Assembly (NCBI GenBank): GCA_041649275.1
Contig: JBAZNL010000002.1
Location: 62,001-126,000, forward strand
Reading direction: 5' to 3'
Length of the DNA: 64,000 bases
DNA from: Candidatus Izemoplasmatales bacterium
GTDB lineage: Bacteria > Bacillota_I > Bacilli_A > Izemoplasmatales > Hujiaoplasmataceae
This document shows positions 26,457 through 34,702 of this stretch, in pieces (position 1 is the first letter of the stretch; each line of letters begins with the position of its first letter). The notes beneath the pieces were generated by a model. It was not told the origin of the DNA and did no database searches. It was given only the letters and a program-made list of their open reading frames with translations. A program made the position numbers and the translations under genes.

Positions 26457-27618
26457 CGTCCTGACGATCTTCAAGAAGGAATGGGACCGCGTGTTCAAGG
26501 ATCGCCGGCTGATCCTGTCGGTCATGGTCCTCCCGGGTCTGATGATCTTCATCCTCTACACCTTCATCGGCCAGGGCATGTCGAACTTCATCACGCCCGA
26601 CGAGGAACTGGTCGCGATCGCCAACGCCCCGACGGCGTTCACGACCCTGTGGAACGCCGCCGAAGCGGACCAACCCGTCACCCTTGCGACCATCGAACCG
26701 GATGATTTCGAGACATACCGCGACCGCGTCGACGCCGCCGACTGGCAGCTCGTGATCGTCTTCCCCGAGAACTTCGAGGACGACCTGGGCGTCGACAAGC
26801 CCGAAATCGTGGTCTACTACAATCCCAACGAGACCGACTCGACCCTCGTCTTCGAACGCTTCGCCGGCTATCTCGTCCAGTACCAGGAAGCGCTCTCGAC
26901 CGAACTCTACGGCGACACCGAAGCCTTCGCCGTCTCCTGGGCTTCCACCGAAGTCGACGAGGCGCAGATGGTCGGCACCCTGATGTCGACGCTTCTGCCG
27001 ATGCTCGTGGTGATGTTCTTGTTCTCCGGAGCGATGGCCATCGGTCCCGAGTCGATCGCGGGCGAGAAGGAACGCGGCACCATCGCGACCTTGCTCGTGA
27101 CGCCGGTGAAGCGCCGCGAGATCGCCCTCGGAAAGGTCCTGTCCCTCGGCGTCCTGTCGCTCATATCGGCCGTTTCTTCGTTCATCGGGATCATCTCGTC
27201 GCTGCCCAACCTGTTCGCGACCGAGGGCGTCGACATGAACGTCTACGGAGTGTCCGACTACCTCCTGATCCTGGCTCTGCTCTTCTCTACCGTCTTCGTC
27301 ATCGTCGGGATCATCGCGATCGTCTCGGCGTATGCCCGGAACATGAAGGAAGCGGGGACGCTGATCACCCCGATCTACCTCATCACGATCGTCATCGGCG
27401 TCTCGACGATGTTCTCCGACGGCGCCGCGCAGTCATGGTGGATCTATCTGATCCCGATCTACAACACCGTCCAGACACTCACGGCGATCCTCACGTTCGA
27501 TCCCGCCGCGCCGCTGTGGCTGCTCGTGACCGTCCTTTCCAACCTGGTCTTCACCGCCGTCTTCGTCTTTATCCTCAACCGCATGTTCGACAGCGAACGC
27601 GTCATGTTCGCGAAGTGA
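26449..27618 (+). CDS. ABC-2 type permease, NatB-like
   Basis: A 389-residue membrane subunit. One N-terminal helix (about 20-40) is followed by a roughly 150-residue extracytoplasmic domain, then five or six helices from about 180 to the C terminus, including the conserved ESIAGEKERGTIATLLVTPVKR loop. This is the NatB/YhaP type layout. ATG 26449 is used rather than upstream codons because GCGGGGAACG sits before it. It pairs with the ATPase at 25668. Confidence 0.88.
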   Translation: MRNVLTIFKKEWDRVFKDRRLILSVMVLPGLMIFILYTFIGQGMSNFITPDEELVAIANAPTAFTTLWNAAEADQPVTLATIEPDDFETYRDRVDAADWQLVIVFPENFEDDLGVDKPEIVVYYNPNETDSTLVFERFAGYLVQYQEALSTELYGDTEAFAVSWASTEVDEAQMVGTLMSTLLPMLVVMFLFSGAMAIGPESIAGEKERGTIATLLVTPVKRREIALGKVLSLGVLSLISAVSSFIGIISSLPNLFATEGVDMNVYGVSDYLLILALLFSTVFVIVGIIAIVSAYARNMKEAGTLITPIYLITIVIGVSTMFSDGAAQSWWIYLIPIYNTVQTLTAILTFDPAAPLWLLVTVLSNLVFTAVFVFILNRMFDSERVMFAK

Positions 27619-27628
27619 GGGGGATCCC

Positions 27629-28195
27629 GTGAAACCGATCCGCGTCATCCACATCTTCGGAGCTTCGGGCTCCGGCGCGACGACGCTCGCGCGCGCCGTC
27701 GCCACCCGCTACGGCTACCGTTTCGTCGACGTCGACGATGCGATGTGGGAACCGACCGACCCGCCCTTCACCGTCCGTCGTCCCGATGCCGAGATCCGTT
27801 CCCGGATCGAGCGCGAACTCAAGCTCGCCGAGCGCTCGGTCCTCTCCGGCGCGATCGTCGGATGGGGCGACGCCTTCATCCCCGCGATCGACCTGGCGGT
27901 GTACATGCATCTGCCGGTCGACATCCGCATCGACCGCATCAACGCCCGCGAACGGTCCCGTTTCGGTGCCCGCGTCGAACCGGGCGGCGATCTGTACCAA
28001 CAGCACCTCGACTTCATCGAATGGGCGCGCTCCTACGACTCCGACGACCCGACGCGCCGCAGCCGCGCGCAGCACGAACGGTGGCTCACCCGGCTTTCCT
28101 GTCCGGTGATCCGCATCGAACGCCCCCAGCCGCTCGAGGACCTCGTCGCTCTCGTCGGCGCACAGCTCGGCCCGTCTCCGGAGGTATTCCGATGA
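27629..28195 (+). CDS. P-loop NMP/cytidylate-kinase-like protein lacking the Walker lysine
   Basis: 188 residues, GTG start with GTGAGGGGG upstream. The N terminus has a P-loop-like GASGSGATTLA (about 10-20), in which the usual GK[ST] lysine is Ala. The rest has the layout of small adenylate/cytidylate-kinase-like AAA proteins: VDVDDAMW, LSGAIVGWGDAFIPAIDLAVYMHLP, and an Arg-rich lid with RINARERSRFGARV. Related K-less P-loops are known in some AAA-annotated bacterial proteins. The substrate is unknown. It overlaps the next gene by four bases. Confidence 0.7.
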   Translation: MKPIRVIHIFGASGSGATTLARAVATRYGYRFVDVDDAMWEPTDPPFTVRRPDAEIRSRIERELKLAERSVLSGAIVGWGDAFIPAIDLAVYMHLPVDIRIDRINARERSRFGARVEPGGDLYQQHLDFIEWARSYDSDDPTRRSRAQHERWLTRLSCPVIRIERPQPLEDLVALVGAQLGPSPEVFR

Positions 28196-28713
28196 ACGAC
28201 CTGTATCTGAAGGGCATCGTCTCGATCGCCGCCCTGTACGCGGCGGCGAACCCATGGTTCCGCCATCACAACGTCGCGCGCCCCGGCGATCTGGGCGCCG
28301 CGCTCCTGATCTTCGTCTATACCCTCTTCGCGATCGGCACCGACCCCGGGGCCGTCTTCTGGTTCGTCGTCGCCGGCGCCGTCGCCGCCGCGCTCGCGGT
28401 TCGGCTCGTCGCCCTGTCGACGCACAAAACCGCCCTCGTCGTCTTCGGATGCGGCCGCCGCAACCGCGACCGGATCCAGGCGCTCGTAAAGGAGATCGGC
28501 GGCCAGTTCGGGATCGTCCCGTCGGCAATCCGGTTCGACCTCCGCCTTCCCTGGCTGATCCGCTTCGAAGGGGTCGCGCCGAAACTCATCCGCCGTTTCG
28601 AGAAGGAGTTCGACAAAGGCCTCCGTCCGGCGCTCGGGCTCGAGTTCCGACGCCTGTATCCCGCATCGCTTTTGGTGCTCGCGTTCCTCGCCTTCGTCTG
28701 GCGATACCTGTAA
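28192..28713 (+). CDS. small membrane protein of unknown function
   Basis: 173 residues. There are hydrophobic stretches at about 8-20, 33-50, 54-72 and 157-170, with a cytosolic loop of about 80 residues between the third and last, rich in Arg/Lys (GCGRRNRDRIQALVKEI). I recognise no family. It starts inside the stop of the P-loop gene (ATGA) and ends 12 bases before the radical SAM gene, so it belongs to the 27629-30375 unit. Confidence 0.65.
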   Translation: MNDLYLKGIVSIAALYAAANPWFRHHNVARPGDLGAALLIFVYTLFAIGTDPGAVFWFVVAGAVAAALAVRLVALSTHKTALVVFGCGRRNRDRIQALVKEIGGQFGIVPSAIRFDLRLPWLIRFEGVAPKLIRRFEKEFDKGLRPALGLEFRRLYPASLLVLAFLAFVWRYL

Positions 28714-28725
28714 AGGAGGAGTCCC

Positions 28726-29616
28726 ATGAACCCGTCCGTCCCCCCTGTCGCCCATCCGACGATGATTCCGGCCAAGGATCCCGGCCGGCGTTTCGGTGTC
28801 GCCTTCGACGTCGAACCGTGGCGGGGATGTCCGTTCGGCTGCCTGTACTGCGACTCCATCGACGCGATCGGCGTCGACGAGGCGCTCTCCGACGTGTCGT
28901 CGCGCGCCGACCTGGTCGCGACGTTTTCTTCCGAAATCGGCCACAGGGAACCGGGGACGATCGTCGGCCTCGGCCGCCTGTTCGAGCCGTATCCGCCGCT
29001 TGAGGAGAAGGAACGCGTCACCCGCCGGATCCTGGAAGCGATCCGCGACGCCGGCGCCGGGGTCGTGATCGTCACGAAGAGCCCGCTCGTCACCGATGAC
29101 GCCGACATCCTGAAGGAGATCGCGAAACGCGCCCCGGCGGTCGTCGTCCTGTCGATCACGACCATGAACGAGGACGTCGCGCGAAAGCTCGAGGCGGGAT
29201 GCCCGACAACCGCGGAACGGTTTCGCGCACTCTCCCGTCTCGCGCAGGAAGGCATCCTCACGGGCGTCCTCATGCAGCCGATCGTCCCGTTCGTGAACGA
29301 CACCGAGGAAAACGTCGTCCAGATCGTCCGCAAGGCGAAGGACGCCGGCTGCAAGTTCGCCTATCCGACGTTCGGAATGAATCTCGCGGGTCGCGGCCGC
29401 GACCGCTTCCTCGATCTCATCGACCGCGAATTCCCCCGGCTCCGCAACGTCTACATGGACCATTTCGGTGAACGCCGGTCGTGCCAGTCGAAGGCCGCGC
29501 CGGCGCTGAAGAAGGCGTTCGTCTTCGAATGCCGCAAGCTTCGGCTCAAATACGGCATGAACGACATCGTCCGGCTCATCCGGCCGGCATCGAACGTGCA
29601 GCTCAAACTATTCTAG
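28726..29616 (+). CDS. radical SAM protein, SplB-like
   Basis: 296 residues. The cluster motif is CPFGCLYCD (CxxxCxxC, about 36-43). The following blocks (GTIVGLGRLFEPYPPLEEK, VVIVTKSPLVTDDADIL and VVLSITTMNEDVARKLE) match the SPL/SplB-like group of radical SAM enzymes often annotated as DNA repair photolyase. True spore photoproduct lyase has an extra active-site Cys that I cannot confirm here, so DNA repair is only one possibility. AAAGGAGGAG precedes the ATG. Confidence 0.8.
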   Translation: MNPSVPPVAHPTMIPAKDPGRRFGVAFDVEPWRGCPFGCLYCDSIDAIGVDEALSDVSSRADLVATFSSEIGHREPGTIVGLGRLFEPYPPLEEKERVTRRILEAIRDAGAGVVIVTKSPLVTDDADILKEIAKRAPAVVVLSITTMNEDVARKLEAGCPTTAERFRALSRLAQEGILTGVLMQPIVPFVNDTEENVVQIVRKAKDAGCKFAYPTFGMNLAGRGRDRFLDLIDREFPRLRNVYMDHFGERRSCQSKAAPALKKAFVFECRKLRLKYGMNDIVRLIRPASNVQLKLF

Positions 29617-29637
29617 AACCCGTATCAGGAGGCACCC

Positions 29638-30375
29638 ATGCAGGACATCATGCGTTTTCTCGAAGAATGGTGGATCTATTTCGCCATCGTCGGCGGCGCG
29701 ATCGCGTTTCTCGTGATCGTCTCCGCCATCATCGGCCGTACCGGCCGGAAGACCGTCCGATCGGTCAGAAAGGCCGCTGCCGCGATTTCCGACGCGGATT
29801 CCGAGAAGCCCGCGGAGGCGACCCCGCCCGCGGATTCCGAAGCGGACGCCGCCACCGCGGCCGTCACCGACGCCCCGACCGACCCCCAGCCGATCCCGGC
29901 TTCGGAAGCGGAGGTTCGCGAAGCGGCACCGCTTGAACCGACACCGGCGGACGCAGTCGAACCGACCGCGACCGAACGACCTCTTGCGTCAGCCGCGTCG
30001 ATCGATCCGGAGCCGACCCCGGTCACGATAGAACCCGCGCAGACGCCCGTCCCGGAGCCGACTGTTCCGGACGCCGAACCCGCGTCCGTATCCGAAGCGG
30101 CATCCCCCGCGGATCCCGTCGCGGAACCCGAAGGGAAGACCCCGGTCGTCGTCAAGCCGAAGGCACCGAAGCCGGTCCTCGGCGCCTACCGCGTCGTTTA
30201 TCGCCCGGAGGACGACAAGTGGCTCGTCCGTCGCGACGGATCCGATCGGATCCAGCGCACGCTCGAAACGCAGACCGAGGCGGTGCACTGGGCGACGATC
30301 AAGGCGCTGACGCAGGACGTGGAACTGATCGTCCACAAGAAGGACGGATCGATCCGGAAAACGCCGGGCAAATGA
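29638..30375 (+). CDS. membrane-anchored protein with C-terminal DUF2188 domain
   Basis: 245 residues. A transmembrane segment at about 14-36 is followed by an Ala/Pro/Glu/Thr-rich low-complexity linker (about 55-175) and a compact C-terminal domain (about 182-245) with YRPEDDKWLVRRDGSDR, a TEAVHWA helix and VHKKDGSIR. That is the pattern of DUF2188 (YegP-like). The linker suggests a flexible tether displaying the domain away from the membrane, though which face is uncertain. A terminator follows at 30381. Confidence 0.72.
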   Translation: MQDIMRFLEEWWIYFAIVGGAIAFLVIVSAIIGRTGRKTVRSVRKAAAAISDADSEKPAEATPPADSEADAATAAVTDAPTDPQPIPASEAEVREAAPLEPTPADAVEPTATERPLASAASIDPEPTPVTIEPAQTPVPEPTVPDAEPASVSEAASPADPVAEPEGKTPVVVKPKAPKPVLGAYRVVYRPEDDKWLVRRDGSDRIQRTLETQTEAVHWATIKALTQDVELIVHKKDGSIRKTPGK

Positions 30376-30380
30376 GGAAG

Positions 30381-30398
30381 GGCCGAAAGGCCTTTTTT
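30381..30398 (+). terminator. terminator after the DUF2188 gene
   Basis: GGCC-GAAA-GGCC hairpin with six T. The stem is short, but the tetraloop is stable. Confidence 0.75.
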
Positions 30399-30516
30399 CG
30401 TTTCTCCGCAACAAAAGCGCCCCGTAGGTTGTTTATATGAGTGAAGGCCTGTGTCCTCGCTATGGCAAAACCCCGGTTCCGATGTTACAATAGAGGAAGG
30501 AAAGGGGGGACCCGCC

Positions 30517-31047
30517 ATGGCGGAGTACATCGAACGGCTCGTCCGACGCCTCAAGGACGGCGACCGCGCGGTCTTCGACGAGATCTACGAACGGACCCGC
30601 AAGACGGTCTACTACAGCGTCCTCCCGATTCTGCGCGACCGCTCCCTGGCCGACGACATCGTCCAGGACTGCTACATGAAGATGCTCGACAGCATCGGCA
30701 ACTACACCGAGAAGAACTTCCTCGCCTATCTCGTCACGATCGCCCGCAACCTCGCCCTGAACGAATACCGCCGTCGCCGCCGCACGGTCTACACCGACGC
30801 CGACATCGACGATCTGGCGCCCTTCTCCTACGAGAGTCCCCTCGAGATTCGGGCCGGCAACGAAGCGATCATCAGAAAGGCCCTCTCCGCTCTCGACGAG
30901 GACGAGAAGGCGGTGTTCCTGCTCCACAACGTATCCGACCTGCCCCACCGCGAGATCGCGCTGGTCCTCGGCAAGCCGATCGGCACCGTGACCTGGCTCT
31001 ACAGCCGCGCCGTCCGCAAGGTCCGCGCCGCCGTCAAGGAGGATTGA
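30517..31047 (+). CDS. ECF-type RNA polymerase sigma factor
   Basis: 176 residues with just two sigma regions. Region 2 is about 12-85 (DDIVQDCYMKMLDSIGNY, then FLAYLVTIARNLALNEYRRRRR). Region 4 is about 115-170 (LDEDEKAVFLLHNVSDLPHREIA, then GKPIGTVTWLYSRAVRKVR). AAAGGGGGGA precedes ATG 30517. A -10-like TTACAAT at about 30485 follows the previous terminator. The membrane protein five bases downstream is its likely anti-sigma partner. Confidence 0.92.
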   Translation: MAEYIERLVRRLKDGDRAVFDEIYERTRKTVYYSVLPILRDRSLADDIVQDCYMKMLDSIGNYTEKNFLAYLVTIARNLALNEYRRRRRTVYTDADIDDLAPFSYESPLEIRAGNEAIIRKALSALDEDEKAVFLLHNVSDLPHREIALVLGKPIGTVTWLYSRAVRKVRAAVKED

Positions 31048-31051
31048 GACC

Positions 31052-31960
31052 ATGAGATTCGGAAAATTCAATCGCATCCTGCGCGCCTCGACCTCGCTGC
31101 CGGTCACCCGCGACGAGGCGTTCGTCGCCCGCGTCGTCGGAACGCCGGCGGAAGCCGGTCCTTTCCGGAAAAGCGTCTCCGCCCGGCGGTTCGCGCGCGC
31201 CATCGCCGCCGCCGCGTCGGCGTTCGCCGCGCTAGTCTTCGGATTCTACTCGCTCACGCCCGTCGCCGCGCTCACGGTCGACGCGAATCCCTCGATGGCG
31301 ATCGCGATCAACCGCTTCGACCGCGTGGTCGGGTTGCACGCCCTCAACGAGGACGCCGAAGCCGTCGTGGACGAGGTGGCCTGGTTCGGCCGCACTCCCG
31401 AAGCCGTGGTCGCCGACCTCGGCGATGCGCTCGTCGCCGGCGGCTGGATGGACGAAGACGGCACCCTCCTCCTCGCCCTGTCCGGCATCGACGCCGCCGA
31501 AGGAGCCCGTTACGAAGCCGCGATCGCATCCGCCCTCCCGGACGTCCGCTCGCTCTTCATGAGTTCCTACGCCACGGCGCAGGCGTCCGTCTCGTTTCTG
31601 GCCACCCCCGAATTCCAGGAATCGGTGGACGAAGCGATCGACGACCGTTCCTCGTTCTGGGACGACGTCTTCGCCGCTGCGGGAGACGCCATGATCACCG
31701 GTGTCGTGACCACGACCGCCCCGGCATCGACCGAAACTTCGAACGTCGAACCGGTCGAAGACGTCGAACCGCTGGTGCTCACGCTCGACGACGACGACCT
31801 CGTCGCGCTCGCATCGAGCTTCGGCGTCACGGTCGCAAAGCTCCGGCTCGCGCTCGCGGTGTTCGCCGGCGATCCCGCCTACCGCACCTCCGCCGACCTG
31901 GAGTCGCTCTCGCATTTATCCGTCGACGAGCTCGTCGCCCGCTACGACGCGCTCCCCTGA
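31052..31960 (+). CDS. RsgI-like membrane protein, probable anti-sigma factor
   Basis: 302 residues. A short N-terminal cytosolic part (about 1-48) is followed by one membrane helix (about 50-72) and then an extracytoplasmic region. Directly after the membrane it carries a VDANPSMAIAINRFDRVV motif and ALNEDAEAVV, close to the conserved NPSIE-NRFDRV core of RsgI-family anti-sigma proteins. The rest is acidic and Ala-rich. RsgI normally partners SigI; here it sits five bases after an ECF sigma gene. A strong terminator follows. Confidence 0.8.
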   Translation: MRFGKFNRILRASTSLPVTRDEAFVARVVGTPAEAGPFRKSVSARRFARAIAAAASAFAALVFGFYSLTPVAALTVDANPSMAIAINRFDRVVGLHALNEDAEAVVDEVAWFGRTPEAVVADLGDALVAGGWMDEDGTLLLALSGIDAAEGARYEAAIASALPDVRSLFMSSYATAQASVSFLATPEFQESVDEAIDDRSSFWDDVFAAAGDAMITGVVTTTAPASTETSNVEPVEDVEPLVLTLDDDDLVALASSFGVTVAKLRLALAVFAGDPAYRTSADLESLSHLSVDELVARYDALP

Positions 31961-31970
31961 ACGAAACCAA

Positions 31971-32003
31971 AAAAAAGGAATTCCATGACGGAATTCCTTT
32001 TTT
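31971..32003. terminator. bidirectional terminator
   Basis: A perfect 14-bp stem AAAAAAGGAATTCC / GGAATTCCTTTTTT with a 5-base loop. It gives a T tract on both strands between the convergent genes and overlaps the last base of the minus-strand gene. Confidence 0.92.
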
Positions 32004-32812
32004 CACGGTTGGACGGGGAGTCGCGCACGATGCCGTTCCCACCGGTTCTGGACGGCGTACATCCCGACGAAGCCGAGGGCGATGATGGCGAGGACGACGG
32101 GGATGTGCGCACCGTCGGGGATCGCGTTCAGGATCGGCACGGGACCGCCGTAGAACGGATTGTGCATGATGTACATGTTGTTGGCCGCGGGATCGACGAA
32201 GAGGTTGCCGTACATCGCCCAGGCCATCGCCAGGGCGGTGCCGACGGCAAGGCGGATCCAGCGTTTCGGGTCGAAGCGGAACTCCCCCTCGCGGATCAGG
32301 TAGCACGGGAGGAAGAAGAGGAAGAAGTGCACGAGGAGCGTGCGGACCATCGGGAAGGTGAGCAGGAGCGGATCGCCGTAGAGCACTCCGGAAGGATAGA
32401 GGATGACGGCGAGGCCGCCGAGGATCGAGGAGCCGTAGACGAAGTCCTTGGCCTTCTTCCAGTCGAACCAGGTGACGAGCGGAAGCAGGATGTTGTTGAT
32501 GCCGCAGATCTGAAACGAGATCAGGGTGCGCCAGTCGAGAAGGGCGTGGGTGTTCGCGCTCACCGGTTCGGGGAAGGCGTAGTACTCGTAGACGAAGATG
32601 ACCTCCCCGGCGTACTTGAGGACGAGCATGAGCGCCGTCATCGCGAGGACGGCGGCTCTTCGAAACTTCGGCCCGCGGCCGGAAAGGACCTTCATCAGCA
32701 CGACGAAGAGAACGGCGCAGAAGCCGATGTAGAGGAAATGGGGAAGCTTGAAGAGGTACAGGTCGGGATCGAGGTCCATCCCCTCGCTCGAAAAGAATCC
32801 GTCCAGAAACAC
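32003..32812 (-). CDS. YwaF-family (TIGR02206-like) integral membrane protein
   Basis: 269 residues with about seven hydrophobic helices. It shows the family features: a first helix after a short N terminus, SFQICGINNILLPLV, YPSGVLYGDP, HFFLFFLPCYL and NPFYGGPVP. I choose GTG 32812 as start because GGAGGG lies five bases before it. The ATG at 32842 is only one base downstream of a TATAAT and would fall at or before the transcription start. The function of the family is unknown. Confidence 0.82.
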   Translation of the reverse strand: MFLDGFFSSEGMDLDPDLYLFKLPHFLYIGFCAVLFVVLMKVLSGRGPKFRRAAVLAMTALMLVLKYAGEVIFVYEYYAFPEPVSANTHALLDWRTLISFQICGINNILLPLVTWFDWKKAKDFVYGSSILGGLAVILYPSGVLYGDPLLLTFPMVRTLLVHFFLFFLPCYLIREGEFRFDPKRWIRLAVGTALAMAWAMYGNLFVDPAANNMYIMHNPFYGGPVPILNAIPDGAHIPVVLAIIALGFVGMYAVQNRWERHRARLPVQP

Positions 32813-32843
32813 GCTATCCCTCCGGGAATCATTCTTAGCCATG

Positions 32844-32849
32844 ATTATA
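32844..32849 (-). promoter_or_regulatory. -10 element of the YwaF-like gene
   Basis: TATAAT on the minus strand, preceded by GTG. It decides the GTG start at 32812. Confidence 0.6.
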
Positions 32850-32914
32850 CACCATCGCGCACCGATTGTCTTCGACGGGTTGCGAACGGGCGCGCGAAAT
32901 CTCGATGTCAGCGC

Positions 32915-32942
32915 TTGCATTCTTCGCGAAATGCTGTAAAAT
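32915..32942 (+). promoter_or_regulatory. promoter of the nucleoside kinase gene
   Basis: TTGCAT, 16-base spacer, TAAAAT, with the ATG 38 bases further on. Confidence 0.7.
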
Positions 32943-32980
32943 AGAATGTACATCTCGCAAAACGCCCGGAGGTATGAAGC

Positions 32981-34612
32981 ATGTTCACGATCATGACGGG
33001 AGGAGTCGCCCACCCCTTCGACTCCCCGGTGAGACTCGAGGATCTCGCCCGGAAAACGACCCGGCGGCCGGTCTACGCCGCGAAGGTCGGCAATCGCCTG
33101 CGCGAACTCGCCTACGTCGTCGACCACGACGCCGACGTCGAGTTCCTCGGCTACGACAACATCGATTCCAACCGCATCTACGCGACCAGCATGCGCTATC
33201 TCATCTGCCTCGCCTTCTTCAAGGTCGATCCCCGGCTGCAGATCAAGTTCTCCAACTCGATCGCGATGGGCGTCTACGGCCGCGCCGTGAACGGCGAACT
33301 TTCGCCCGCGCTGATCGCGAAGGTGGTCTCCGAGATGAAGCGACTGATCGCCCTCGACCTGCCGATCGTCCGGAGCCAGCGGTCGATCTCCTCGATGCGG
33401 CGCCACTACCAGGCGCTCGGCTACGTCGACAAGGTCGAGACCCTCAAGTACCGCAAGGAGGTCGTCAACGTCTACGAGTGCGACGGCTACCTCAACTACA
33501 TGTACGGATACATGGTGCCCTCGACCGGCTACCTGCAGGAGTTCGAACTGTTCTACTACAGCCCGGGTTTCCTGGCGCGGGTTCCGCGGATCGAAGCGAA
33601 CGGCCAGATCCCCGAGTTCGCCGATTCGCCGCAGTTCCTCCGCGTCCTCAACAAGGCCGAGCAGTGGGCGATCCGCTGCGACGCCGACATGATCTACAAG
33701 ATGAACCAGAAGATCGAGGCGGGGAAGACCGTCGAATACGTGAACATGTGCGAGACGAAGCACAACAACCAGCTCTGCGAGCTCGGTCAGCTGATCGCCC
33801 GCGACATCGAGAGCATCCGGCTGATCGCGATCGCCGGACCCTCGTCGTCGGGCAAGACGACGTTCGCCCGACGCCTCGAGATCGAGTTGCTCACGCACGG
33901 CATCAAGCCGCTGCCGATCTCGATCGACAACTACTACCTGCCGCCCGAACAGGCGCCGATCGATGAATTCGGGGAACCCGACTTCGAGCACGTCGACGCG
34001 CTCGACCTGAAGCTCTTCAACCAGAACGTCGCCGACCTCGTCGCCGGTCAGCCGGTCCGGCTGCCCGTCTTCGACTTCAAGACGCACGAACGGATCCTCC
34101 TGCCGCCGGTCACGGTCAAGCCGCACGAACCGATCATCATCGAGGGCATCCACGCGCTCAACGACCTTCTGACGCGCTTTATCCCCTCCGACCAGAAGTT
34201 CAAGATCTACATCTCGCCGTTCGCCCAGATCAACATCGACAACAACAATCCGATCAACCTCACCGACCTCCGCCTGCTCCGCCGGATCGTCCGCGACCTG
34301 CAGTTCCGCAACACCTCGCCGGAAAAGACGCTGTCGATGTGGCCGTCGGTCCGCCGCGGCGAATACAAGTGGATCTACCCGTTCATCGAGAGCGCCAACT
34401 ACATCTACAACTCGGAACTGACCTACGAACTGGCCGTCCTGAAGCGTTACGCGATGGCGGCCCTCCTCCGGATTCCGAACGATTCCGAGCACTTCGTCGC
34501 CGCCAACCGCCTGATCAAGTTCCTCAAGTACTTCAAGGGCATCGACGACTATGTCGTGCCATGCAACTCGCTGCTTCGGGAGTTCATCGGCAAAAGCGTC
34601 TTCGCTCATTGA
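32981..34612 (+). CDS. uridine-kinase-like nucleoside kinase with N-terminal ThrRS-like region
   Basis: 543 residues in two parts. The first about 270 residues resemble the TGS/SAD-type region of threonyl-tRNA synthetase, as found in long bacterial nucleoside kinases. The C-terminal part is a phosphoribulokinase/uridine kinase domain with Walker A AGPSSSGKTTFARRL (about 285), ISIDNYYLPPE (about 312), DFEHVDALD, FDFKTHER and IIEGIHALN (about 387). It phosphorylates a nucleoside, probably uridine/cytidine, or a related sugar. GGAGG precedes the ATG. Confidence 0.9.
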   Translation: MFTIMTGGVAHPFDSPVRLEDLARKTTRRPVYAAKVGNRLRELAYVVDHDADVEFLGYDNIDSNRIYATSMRYLICLAFFKVDPRLQIKFSNSIAMGVYGRAVNGELSPALIAKVVSEMKRLIALDLPIVRSQRSISSMRRHYQALGYVDKVETLKYRKEVVNVYECDGYLNYMYGYMVPSTGYLQEFELFYYSPGFLARVPRIEANGQIPEFADSPQFLRVLNKAEQWAIRCDADMIYKMNQKIEAGKTVEYVNMCETKHNNQLCELGQLIARDIESIRLIAIAGPSSSGKTTFARRLEIELLTHGIKPLPISIDNYYLPPEQAPIDEFGEPDFEHVDALDLKLFNQNVADLVAGQPVRLPVFDFKTHERILLPPVTVKPHEPIIIEGIHALNDLLTRFIPSDQKFKIYISPFAQINIDNNNPINLTDLRLLRRIVRDLQFRNTSPEKTLSMWPSVRRGEYKWIYPFIESANYIYNSELTYELAVLKRYAMAALLRIPNDSEHFVAANRLIKFLKYFKGIDDYVVPCNSLLREFIGKSVFAH

Positions 34613-34632
34613 TATTTCGCAGAAAAAGAATC

Positions 34633-34671
34633 CGCGCCGCGCTTTTTTCGAAGCGCGGCGCGTGATATAAT
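34633..34671 (+). promoter_or_regulatory. GC-rich hairpin abutting the glgA promoter
   Basis: A perfect 11-bp stem (GCGCCGCGCTT 34633-34643, AAGCGCGGCGC 34650-34660) ends two bases before an extended -10 TGATATAAT (34663-34671). There is no T tract after the stem on the plus strand. It sits between the kinase stop and glgA and could insulate the promoter or act as a weak terminator. Confidence 0.6.
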
Positions 34672-34702
34672 AGGGGCAATCCACGTGACGGGAGTGATGC
34701 AA

